A stretch of DNA of 64,000 bases, taken from NCBI GenBank assembly GCA_964020155.1, contig OZ026558.1, positions 2,133,663 to 2,197,662 on the forward strand. The letters run 5' to 3'. Of the stretch, positions 36,127 to 46,363 are shown piece after piece. The translations under genes and the position numbers were made by a program. This DNA is from Chondrilla cf. caribensis. Its lineage: Eukaryota; Porifera; Demospongiae; Chondrillida; Chondrillidae. The notes below the pieces were generated by a model, which was given only the letters and a program-made list of their open reading frames with translations, had not been told where the DNA came from and ran no database searches. Position 1 is the first letter of the stretch. Every line of letters starts with the position of its first letter.

Positions 36127-37385
36127 GTCAGTCATGTATGGAGATTTCAAAGTTAATACAAGAGTATCCGCAGTAGCCCTGTTGCTGATGGTGGCATTTG
36201 AGCTTCCATCAAGCAGTCCTTCAAATACGTACGTAGGACTATTCTGTAATCTCCTCAGGACAAGAAGTTAAAATTGCATGTGAGCCACGTCCATACACCT
36301 GAACAACAGAGGTGATGAGATGAGCAAACACGGATAATTGTAGGAATTGAACATGTCAACTGAACATAACACATTAAAATTATTGATTGCTCCAGCAATG
36401 AAGAGATTCACAGAGTCATTCAAACTGTACTGAGCTAAACGCAAGATATGTTGCATCTTCTAAGGCCAGCTCAGTGTGCAAAATGTGTGAGTACTGTATA
36501 TTCCCTAATTTTTTGGCATTCATCTAAATAGGGTCCGGAAATACTCTATATTTTGCACAAAAATATCATGTTCCCTAATTCAAATTTTGCCTCTAACTTT
36601 TCAACAGCTATGAGGATTGAGGATATTTGGTCTCTTATTGTGCCATACGTTTCTGTCCTTGTTCCTTTGTTGCCTTGCCATGTTAATTGTTTAGCATCAT
36701 GGGGGTTATATACCTGCTCAATAATAGGTGAAACACTGTCTATAAAACAACTGCCATTTTTGGTTACCTAATGTTTCAATGCGTACTCTAAATAGCAGTC
36801 ATATTTCCCTAAATTCTCGTCGCATCTCTGGTTCCAAACATTGTATCCCTAATTGTCAAATTGGACCTTGAAAAATGTTCAGCTGAAAATTCGGGAATAT
36901 ACGGTATCCATGCAATTGCACACTACGTACATATTAATTGATATTAAAATTCATTAGTTAATTGTCTAGCAACTCATTCAGCTATCATAACAATGCTGAT
37001 AAGAATTAGTACACAAATTATATGTTTTTATATGAGAACATACCAAATAACAACTCAAGTACCTCTCCTAAGGCTTCAGCTGTAGAAGATGTATTTTAGC
37101 AACTCATATTCAGTTCAGATATCAATATCATCTCAAACGACAATTGCAAAAACTTCACAACTCCTACACTTCATGACAGGTGACAGAAAGCACGAGATGA
37201 TTTACATCAGTTAATAACAGTGCAGCTCATGTAATACTTGTACATGCTCAAAAGTAGATCTAGAGGATGCATCCAAATAAGCATAAAGTACACAATGGGG
37301 TACCTAGGAACCTTGTTCAGAAGACTTAACACTTCCTTGAGTAGTGAATATTGTCCTTCCCCATGGGTCTATGGCAAGATCTGTA
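36127..37385 (-). pseudogene. Diverged copies of Hedgling exons 7, 4 and 3
   Basis: 36127-36240 resembles exon 7 (27174-27300; shared TGATGGTGGCATT and CATCAA-CAGT-CTTCAAAT). 37120-37240 resembles exon 4 (28130-28255; AAAACTTC, GAGATG, CATCAGTTAA-AACAG). 37300-37385 resembles exon 3 (28350-28425; CTTCCTTGAG-AGTGAATAT and GGCAAG-TCTGT). The parent's order is kept and divergence is higher than for the exon 8 copy. Frames and splice sites are lost. A MITE-like element (36494-36904) sits inside. Confidence 0.65.
36494..36904. mobile_element. MITE with terminal inverted repeats, probable TA target
   Basis: The left end reads CTGTATATTCCCTAATTTT. The right end, on the opposite strand, reads CCGTATATTCCCGAATTTT. 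TA dinucleotides flank both ends (36492-36493 and 36905-36906). The interior repeats TTCCCTAAT several times and has no transposase. Small size and TA flanks suit a Tc1/mariner-type non-autonomous element. Confidence 0.6.
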
Positions 37386-37399
37386 CTTCCTAGGCCTAG

Positions 37400-38320
37400 A
37401 GTGTGACATGGAATTAAGTTATGTATGTACACATGTACGTACACTAAGTTCTTTCCCCCCTAGCTACTCTCAGTTGAGATCACTCAATGTCAGTTATGAA
37501 CATGATTAATTTTATGTTGACACAATAAACTGGAATTTAACTATGGCTTCACCTACATACGTATGTGAAATAAAGGTCAGTTTACTCCTAGGCCTGTGTT
37601 ATGTAACGAGTTATTGTGTGCATGAGCGCATGTGTGTGCACGTGTACACATGTTTATGTGTGGTACAAGAAACATGTAGAATGTATACCATTATATGCAG
37701 TCAGGTATACTCTTACAGCAACAAACTTAGCAATTACACATGTATACACTCACATCCATCAAACTTCCCAGTTTCATTGGCTTTTTTAGTCTCAATAACA
37801 AGACGCAATCCAACCATGGATTTGATTTGAAACTTGCACATGCACCACTCTATGAATGTACCAATTTAGATCTCATGCTAATTTCAGAGGACATTTTCAT
37901 AAACTAGAAATGACTTTCTGGTACAAGTGAACGTTAGCTGCTAGTAGATTTCAAGTGGAAATAAACAATATGTACACGTACGTACATACATAAATGTACC
38001 TGCTAATAGTTTTGTTCATCCTATGTTTTCTATAACTGATAACTGAATACCGGTACGTTTAACCCACTTAACATTACCTTTATTTTGAAATATACTGTAC
38101 CCACATACATACGTAAATGTAATTTTTGAACACAAGAAATAGCATACGTATGTACGTATATACGAACGTACGTACGTACATGTACACTACAACAGTGAAT
38201 GTTGAATAATTGGTTCACATTAAGCTTAATGAGCAATAATAACAATTGTCTCGGTTCACCTCAACAACTATCTACCATGTGTATTTGAGTACAGGATGAA
38301 AACAAAATCGAAATAGAATA
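37400..38320. other. Spacer without recognised genes
   Basis: TACGTACG-rich, AT-rich sequence. I see no coding region, RNA gene or element that I can support. Confidence 0.4.
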
Positions 38321-38321
38321 C

Positions 38322-41300
38322 CTGTACAGCAGAAGCCTGGAAATGGTGCAGGTCAGCTTGTGCTTGCTGCTCACAACCACGTTCCTCCTCTGATATCATC
38401 CTTTGCAGCTCAAGGGATTGAATCTGGTAGAAAGGCCAGTACAATTTCAATGTACAAACCAATGGCAGAGCTCAACAGCTATAACAAACATCACTTGAGA
38501 AATATTCATTCATGTGTATGATACACCAGGCAAATGTAAGCCTGCAGTGGATATGTTGTGTTGAAGTAATTGAATGATAACAATTGTCCTTATTTGGTGT
38601 TGTTATTGTAAACAGCCATTTCTTCACCAAACAACTACGTACATACTTACATCATGCCAGAGAGATCTCTTCTTTTTTGTAACTCTTGGCTACACTAGAG
38701 TACCAAACACTCTATTTCAAATTGGCTCGAATCAACCTCGATACGTACGTATGTGGTTTACCTTAAACGATAAAATAATATTATTCATCACAAAGCAATA
38801 TAGTAAATTGTCGCTGTGGATTAAAGTACGTATTTGGCTAAATAGCTGGAAATTCGCTAGCACTTGTATATTACATTAGTAGAGGGGATTTGTGGTGAAA
38901 TAAAACATTTGGAGGGTAAAGTGGCAGAGAATTAACAGATATTCACTGAACATTGCAGTGATCATTCATGGATCACTACAATACACTAGAACAATACGTA
39001 ATTGATGGCTTTAAAGTACGTCTGAAGTATCCCACTATAAGCAGCCTGACCTGAAACCTTTCAGCTTCAGCTTGAATGCCTCCTTTCAATTGAGTAATCC
39101 TCACAACCTGCTTTGGATATTCTTTGTCCTACAAAATATCAAGGAAAAGATACGGACATACTGTAATATTCAGCGGTTTAGACATAGGCACAAGGGCAAT
39201 ATACAGTAGGTATGACACATGAGAGGCCAAGTCCAATGTGAAGGTAGTGTATATGTCATACTGCCCGAGTGTTCATGGCTTTACTAACATAGGATCTATT
39301 AGTATACATAATAAAATTGCGAAAATAAGTTAAGATGCCCACCAGAACATGCACCAAATACTACATAAAAGCATGTGCGCATATACGTACGTATGCATTG
39401 GAGTTTGGGAGTTTTGCGGGCACATTCTAAGAGTAAAAAAGCCTCCATCAGCGACTTTGCTTATAAATGAAGCGGAATTTGATTTAAAACATGGAACGAA
39501 GTCCCTACAATACCCACTAAATATTTACTTGGCTTGTACACGCTCGTGTACTTCACGGTGGTGCAGCTCGTTCCCTTCCATTTCCAATCCAGTGCCTAGC
39601 GTGTTTGTTACATGACTTGTGGCGTATAATGCTAGTCAAATATCTATGTACGTATGCCTGTACGCATACACACCACAACAAATATGTTATAATCCAGTTA
39701 AGAAACTCTGTCTCGAATACCGTGGAATACAATTTATACTATGTTTTAATGCCAATCATTCTGAATTTCATTTATTCATCTGTACATAAACCATATGTAG
39801 CAATAGAACACTCCCCCCATTGGTGAGTTAGAAATGCTAGTTACTAGAATTATACTTGTGTCCTGGTGCATGGGCAATTGATAGTTGGATCAAAGAGAAA
39901 AGTGTACTGATACATGTGGTACAGCACAGACCAGGTATATCAGCACAGGTCATCACACAAGTTCCATTATTAGGATTATCTGAGAAAGAACCAGGCAGGG
40001 AATTGGTGAACACTTTCTACTGTGTGAGATTTTATATTTGACTATGTGTACAATTATATATAAATTGCCAATACCAGAACACAGGCTAGTTGTATCCTGT
40101 CTAGTGTGCTGCCCTTAGCAATCCCAGATCATGTGTGGAACTACCAAAACAACCAAACCTTAAATTAAATTAAGAAGAAAGTATTAAGACTACATAATGT
40201 ATTGATTACGAAGGCACATAATATGTATCATATTATGGTTAGAAAAGTGTACTGATATATTATAGTGTTATACATATGTGAACAGACCAGGTACGTACGT
40301 ATATCAGCACAGGTTACCACACAATTCCCATTGTTAGGATTATTCAAATGAGAACCAGGGATTTGTGGTGAATTCTCAGCAATCTGCCATGATGTGTGCA
40401 GGAAGAATAAGACAAATTGACCAGTTTGGTGGGCTATCCAGTAATCATACATGTGATTGTAAGCAGCTGATTGGGAGAAGCATGGTCCATATCATTCCTA
40501 TCCATTGAAGAAGGTATCGCGTTATCAATGCTGACTTACTCTCCCTACTGGATGGTCACATCACTGGTGGTAGGCTTGTTCTGTCACGTAAACACCACTA
40601 CAATGATGATTATGATGGTTAATACTAGTGCTGGGACGATTAATCGATTAATCGATTAATCAATTGATATTTATTTCAAATCTGATTATCGTTAATAGTG
40701 CAAGCAAGTCGATTAATCACAGGAAGCAATTAAGTGAGTAGACCCGGAAACCACCCCCGCCTTATCGCCCAGAACCTTCACTCCACGGGTTCAATTCCTT
40801 ACTTTAAGAGTACCTGAATTGTGAAAAGGGCTCTATGGACTTCATTTCACGTCTATTGGATGACTAGTCTAATAAAGTGGGAGTGGTTTCCGGTTACGCC
40901 CACTTAATTACTTCCGGTGATTAATCGATTACTCAATCGGTTACTGTGTGCTGATTATCGATTTGAAAATTTCAGCCGATTCCCAGCCCTGGTTAATACC
41001 TCGTTTATCCTCCAATTGTGTTCCACGAACAAAGCTACTTACCGATTATTTCGGTAACTGTCCTGCCACGCATTACATTCACCTCTAGTCTCGTTTACGA
41101 TCAACCACACCTGTCGCAATCTTAGTGTTATCATCCATCATAGACACTCTGTGGTCTTGTAAGCGTGCTAGACGAGTCTGTATTACACACTACTCCTCGC
41201 TAACTAAGCACTATTCCATTGGGCTAGTGGCCACCCAAGAATAGATAGGCCCCCCATACCATTACGTACAAGTTACCTGCCAGTTCTTCCTGTTCTGCAC

Positions 41301-41364
41301 GGGATTTTCTTCTTTCTTCGGCTTCAATTTCAGAATCAGATGTCAACACAGAAATGGATTTCAT
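38322..41364 (-). CDS. Unrecognised coiled-coil protein gene, partial model
   Basis: Exons that read well: first exon 41364-41277 (ATG, MKSISVLTSDSEIEAEERRK, donor GTAACT, phase 1); 41082-41043 (phase-compatible, donor GTAAGT, less sure); 39128-39051 (DKEYPKQVVRITQLKGGIQA, 26 codons); 38423-38322 (IQSLELQRMISEEERGCEQQ, 34 codons). The last two are phase 0 and join cleanly. The phases show that at least one exon is missing between 41043 and 39128, and the 3' end is not found. The charged, Glu/Gln/Lys-rich text predicts coiled coil; I do not recognise the family. A hAT-type MITE (40626-40991) lies in an intron. Confidence 0.45.
39845..40400. repeat. Two diverged direct copies of a roughly 150-bp segment
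   Basis: 39895-40015 and 40242-40380 share AAAAGTGTACTGATA, AGACCAGGTA, TATCAGCACAGGT, CACACAA, CCATT-TTAGGATTAT and GAACCAGG. On the - strand both copies contain NPNNG-C, reminiscent of an EGF core, but neither has a complete domain or an intact frame. Confidence 0.5.
40618..40999. mobile_element. hAT-type MITE with 8-bp target-site duplication
   Basis: The element is 40626-40991, 366 bp, flanked by GTTAATAC on both sides (40618-40625 and 40992-40999). The ends are TAGTGCTGGGA and, on the opposite strand, CAGGGCTGGGA. The inverted repeat extends about 140 bp inwards and contains a GATTAATCGATTAATC-rich stretch and CGGAAACCAC. An 8-bp duplication with C/TAGNGCTGGGA ends is typical of hAT elements. 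It has no coding capacity, so it is non-autonomous. Confidence 0.85.
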
Positions 41365-41544
41365 AAACTACTAATATTTCTATATAAAGTCTTCAACAGC
41401 CATTGAATCCACAAAGAAGACGAGGATTAATAGAATAATCTGATATTGTTAGCCACCATTTTTTATTACGTCTTATATCGTTATCGTCACCATAGTGACC
41501 TGATCAGGCTGCGTGTACTGTACTTATTATAGGAAATCGACTGT

Positions 41545-41850
41545 ACCTACCAGTTGGTAGGTCGATCTATGGCTTCAGCCTGCATAAGCAGGCCCTCCGA
41601 GATGCATGCTTTATATCTGCATTGCGGATTGCACCTCATGCAGACGTCCCCAATCATACTGTACCTGCAGGACCCCCTTGAACATTAATCATGCATCTAG
41701 TTGACCGAAGGGGGCTTTCTCTATTATCTAGCACATTAGGATCAGGGATCTGCTTGCAGAAATATACTCACCAAAGTTTGTCCATGTGCTCCAGTGGAAC
41801 CTGTACTCCAGCTTAGGCCACTCAGTGGCGAACACGTGCATGTACATATA
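41545..41850 (+). pseudogene. Decayed retroelement C-terminal fragment
   Basis: With one frame change and two stops the + strand reads ALRDA, then C-x2-C and C-x-C residues, then INHASS*PKGAF, then RIRDLLAEIY, then LRPLSGE. This is the pattern HALSCPKGGFP...NEIRDL...LQPLTGE found after the polymerase in many invertebrate retroelement proteins. Only this tail is visible, so it is a dead fragment. Confidence 0.55.
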
Positions 41851-41974
41851 TAATAATGTCCCTGACAATAGCAATGTGGTGTGAGAATCACATTAATTAG
41901 CTATTATTTATTATTTCTCACTCAAACACTCAATTTCACATTGGTGATCGGTGTGGTGAAGACTGCTAGTGCTA

Positions 41975-42107
41975 GTTGCTGGTGAAGACGCTTGTAACCA
42001 CAGCACATTTAACCAAGCTATAAACAAGAGTGTCATTGAGGCTGGGATATCCTTTGATCATGTAATTTCTGTCATCTTTGACAGTTCTGCCTACTGCAAG
42101 AAGGTAA
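41975..42107 (+). pseudogene. Fragment of a hAT/BED-type transposase
   Basis: The frame contains AINKSVIEAGISFDHVISV followed by DSSAYCKK. This resembles the segment FDDVIGVVTDSAAYCKKA seen in hAT-related transposase genes, where the Asp belongs to the catalytic core. Only about 45 residues are present before the frame ends. Confidence 0.4.
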
Positions 42108-43135
42108 ATGCAGAAGACATTGATGGTTTACACATTACACTTTACACATTCGTATAGGTCTTAGCCTCACATGCACCACCATCTCTCTAGCTACATAGAG
42201 AAATGGTCTGCATATAGGCATAGGAAAAGGTTTACTGTGAGAGGGCCTTTTCCATGTTTACTATGCTAATCTGTCTTTATGCATGGATACTGCTAATGGA
42301 AAAACATATATGGAATTGTTATGATTACTATATTTCCTCTTCTATAGATCTCAGCTACAAGAGAAAACTAAGCATTGATATTTAATGTTGTTCCATATTA
42401 ACACAGGTCTGGAATACCCGTAGGCACACACACAAGCAAAATTATGCTCACACCTACATCCAACTCACACACCCACACAGCAACTCATGGACACCAATGT
42501 ACAGATGCATGTATGTACACATGCATACACATGGGGACACACAACCTTGTTCACACTGTATACTTTTGGCAATGATAATGATTTTTGATAATTCTGAATC
42601 AGTGATTTTATATACACCTGCAATTAAAGTATTGAAATGTAACAAAGTTTCTAGACTGTTCTTAGCACTATTAAAATCAATGACATATATTATAATTAGG
42701 TACATACTCCTGGCATAATAATATTATTATAGTGTAAATATTATCATCTTGACATATTTGCCATCATGATGATAAATATTATATTCTAAAGGCTACATTG
42801 CAATGACTTAGTAACTATTATTAGGAGTGGCCTGCTATTGACTGTACTAGAAATTCTGAATGATGTTACACAACACATGCCACCATTAGGGTCCCGGTGT
42901 GACCAAAACACATTGCTGACACCTCCTACAAAAACAAAAAGGTGTTGAGAATTCAAGGAATGCAACTTTATACTGCATGGGTGGAAATGCAGTCCGTTTC
43001 GTTTGAGATGAGGGGAATTGTTAAGCATACGTTTCAATGTATACTGAAGATACCACAGGAAGGTGTCATTACAGTACACTAAAATTCCATCCCGAGTAAA
43101 GCGTCAGTTCACCCATATTCACATGCATATCTCCG

Positions 43136-43930
43136 TTAGATAGAATGGGGTATTTCCGGTCATTCTTCGAATTCGGCGATTTCGCTCGAGGAGAGCTCTA
43201 CTTGCACTAGTAAACGAAAAGCAAGCTAACGATAGCCACTGACTCTACTACATATATACTCATTCGCAGAGAAAAGTAGCAAGGACAAGCGGCCCGCTCA
43301 AATAAACTTTTTAAAATATCGCTAATGGGAATTTCCGGTCAATGGCTGAATATGGCTGAAATTCGGATCTACGCAGGACGTAGAGACGCAGATATTACTG
43401 CCTTTCGCCCCTAACATTTCTTCGTGTTCTGCTTTCTCTTATTCTTATTTATCATTTTCAGATATGCGCATTCTCGCTTGTTTCAAAAGTTCTATTGTAA
43501 TCTATCATCCCTACCCAACGCTTTGCGTAAGGATGTACCTAGACGGAGGTTGTTCTCACCATACCAATCAGGCGAGAATCTACCTCAAAGTGGATACGAA
43601 GTCTCCTCGAAGATTATACTTTAACTCTGCACAGTTTCATCTGAACGGATTCGCTTCTTTCGATAGTACGAAGGAAAGTTTGAAGTTTCCGCAAAGTCTG
43701 AAGTCAAGTAGCCGCGACGGTTGATCACTTACCGCTATTAAAGGAGATGGGCGACTGGAACACGAGAAGGATGCAACTGACTTCGCTGTTATGTATGTTG
43801 TAGCTAAGTGCTAACACTACCAGCACAGCGTTGAAGTTGTACTGGAAAGCTTAGTATTTTGGAGTAGCGAGCTGCCTTCTTACGAGTGACCGGAAATAAA
43901 CCGTGACCGGAATTACCCCGTGTTATCTTA
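43136..43930. mobile_element. PIF/Harbinger-like non-autonomous element, TTA target
   Basis: The element is 43139-43927, 789 bp. The ends are GATAGAATGGGGTATTTCC and, on the opposite strand, GATAACACGGGGTAATTCC, both followed by GGTCA (24-bp repeats, four mismatches). TTA lies directly on both sides (43136-43138 and 43928-43930), the three-base target expected for this superfamily. The second copy of the surrounding duplication lacks it. Inside, an 87-codon + frame (43464-43724) matches nothing I know. Further GGAATTTCCGGTCA motifs lie at about 43330 and 43886. Confidence 0.75.
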
Positions 43931-44558
43931 TCTCTCGAAACACGGGGTTTGTTCAAGACGGTCCGTATTACCGGACATTTCCCTGTGAAGAGTGAGTCTA
44001 CTCTAGATCGATAGAAAAGTTTGTTGAGGTTTTCAACTCAGAACTGGCAACTTCATTTTGTTTTAATCATCAGAGGTGCTGACCTGAAGTTATACTATGT
44101 TGTCTTATCCAAAGAACGTTATAAAATTTTTGGTTTTCATTAATATTATCAGAGGAGGAGGAGGTATGTAGTGTGATTTTGCATGTTCCGTAGCTATGAT
44201 GTAGTCATCTGACCATATGGCCGAATTTCGAATACTCCATTAATTTTTCTAACTTGTCATTTAGCCCGCCGCATGATGTTATTGTTTGTTGACGGTTCAT
44301 GCCGAAATACGGATATGATACGCCGATACGGATATACTCCTGGCATATAGTGAAAATGTCACATTTATCATACTATTATATGAAAAATCATGATATTCTA
44401 AAGGCTTTACCGCAATGTCTTAATAGCTATTAGGAGTGGCCTGCTATTGACTGTCTTAGCACAACATATGTCACCATTAGGGCCCTGGTGGGACGAAAAT
44501 ACATTCTTGACACCTCCTACCTAATACATGAAGGTGTTGAGAAGTCAAGGGATGCAAC

Positions 44559-45032
44559 TTAACCCTTAAACGTTTGCGTTTCCGGTGAAAAATAAGACCG
44601 TAACTAAACGTTTTTAAGCCAGATATCTGGCGCACACGGTTTTCGAAGTAGACAACATTCTTTCCGCCGTATTTGTTCTATAAAATCGACTTTCGTATTA
44701 GTTAGAAGACATTCGTTCTTTAGAAAGACTATTAGCTGTTATGTCCGTGTTTTTTTTCCTTTCCAAACCAGAAGTTCGCTCGGCAGCCATTTTTATTAGG
44801 TACGTATACTAATCAAATTTCCGTAATCCATTGGAGAATTCTCGTATAACCAGGATAACATTCATTTTTATTGTCTTGTATCGTCTTTTATACAGAACGT
44901 ATCACATTCTTATTATACAAATTTACATATGAAGACAATATAAGCCTATATGGAAAGAATCAATATAATGGGATAAACTTTCGCAATGTAAACTTTCGGG
45001 GGTCGCGCCAGATATCTGGCTTATAGGGTTAA
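44559..45032. mobile_element. piggyBac-like MITE, TTAA target
   Basis: The element is 44563-45028, 466 bp, with TTAA on both sides (44559-44562 and 45029-45032). The ends are CCCTTAAACG and, on the opposite strand, CCCTATAAGCC. Near each end lies the perfect palindrome GCCAGATATCTGGC (about 44617-44630 and 45008-45021). There is no transposase frame. The matching region in the first copy of the surrounding duplication is uninterrupted. Confidence 0.8.
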
Positions 45033-46018
45033 AGGTTCAGTTTGAGATGAGAAGAATGTTAAACATCCATTTCAATGTATACTGAAAATACCACAGAAAG
45101 GCTTCATGGCAAACATTTAAGTTCCATCCCGAATAAAGCGTCAGTTCCCCCGGATTCACATGCATGCATATCTCCGTATATCTCTTGAAACACGGAGTTT
45201 GTTCAAGTCCGTGTTACCGGATACTTTCCCCTGTGAAGAGCGTGTCCACTCTTGCTCGACAGAAAATTTTGTTGAGGTTTTCTACTCAGAACTGGTAACT
45301 TCCTTTTATTTAAATTATCGGAGGTGCTGACTTGAAGCTGTAGTATGTATGTAGTGTGATTTTGCATGTTCCATAGTCATCTGCATGACATATGGCCGAA
45401 TTTCGAATACTCTATTCTCTAACTTGTCATTTAGACGCATGTTTGTTAGTGACGGTTCATGCCAAAATACGGATATGTGTGAGGAGACATGGTCTATTGT
45501 ATTACTAGATACTTACTCATCTCTATATTAGCTAGTCAGACAGTCCTCAGACACTCCAGAATTATGCATAAATCCGCTGCTTCTCTGAAATTGAACCCGG
45601 TCCAGTGAATAAAACATGATACTGTTGTGTTTTTCTAATCTGACAGTGAGTGAATCTGAAATCAGAGCTCAGAAGATTCCGACAATGTCATGCTTACGAA
45701 GCCATAGTTCAATAATTGCAATTATAGTATGAATTAGCATTATAGTATTACGGTCAAACTCCTAATTTCAACATTTTGTAGTAAAGTCTTTATTTGGTTA
45801 ATCTATCATCAAAAACACTGAAGTTAATGATGACAAAATGGCCTAACTTCCAATTCCACACATTTCCAATGATACTGTGGTTGTTATGCTCTGTTGCTGT
45901 GTGCATGGTTTCTTGATTTGTAACATAGATCTTGATAGCCCAACATTTTCAAAAAAGTACTGTTTGATAAGTCACACACATTTGTGAATACTTCTTTGAT
46001 TTTTCCTTATATGTCATT

Positions 46019-46362
46019 CAATGGTGTTACGTATATATCCAGCAAAATTAATGGTGTACAACAATACAGTCCATATTAAAACCAGTGGTACCTATTAACA
46101 GTGATGATGCTTTCAAATTCAAACGACAATCAAAAAATATGAAAAATTGACTCCAGACTGGTAGTCTCAACACGGGACCTGTATATTTAATGGTGTTATG
46201 TATCCAGCAAATTTAATGGTGTACAATATTAAAACAACAATACAGTCCATATTAAAACCAGTGATACTCAACAGTGTTGACGCTTTTGAATTCAAACGAC
46301 ATTTACCAAAATTTGAAAATATGACTCCTGACTGGTAGTCTCAACACGGTACCTGTACATGT
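46019..46362. repeat. Direct tandem repeat of about 170 bp, two copies
   Basis: 46019-46189 and 46190-46362 share AATGGTGTTA, ATCCAGCAAA-TTAATGGTGTACAA, ACAGTCCATATTAAAACCAGT, AAATTCAAACGACA and CTGGTAGTCTCAACACGG. It ends where the NIDO gene's first recognised exon begins. Confidence 0.8.
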
Positions 46363-46363
46363 T

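Larger units (their letters stand above)
42707..45480. repeat. Tandem duplication of a roughly 0.8-kb segment, each copy with a different transposon insertion
   Basis: Copy 1 is about 42707-44330 and copy 2 about 44331-45480. Shared text includes ATACTCCTGGCATA, TTAGGAGTGGCCTGCTATTG, GACACCTCCTAC, CATTTCAATGTATACTGAA, AAAGCGTCAGTTC, TGTGAAGAG, GATTTTGCATGTTCC and ATGGCCGAATTTCGAATACT. Copy 1 is interrupted at 43139-43927 and copy 2 at 44563-45028. I see no coding function in the duplicated unit. Confidence 0.8.

Noticed and set aside
43464..43724. 87-codon + frame inside the Harbinger-like element
   Set aside because: No resemblance to a transposase or the partner Myb-like protein; length is within chance for this composition.
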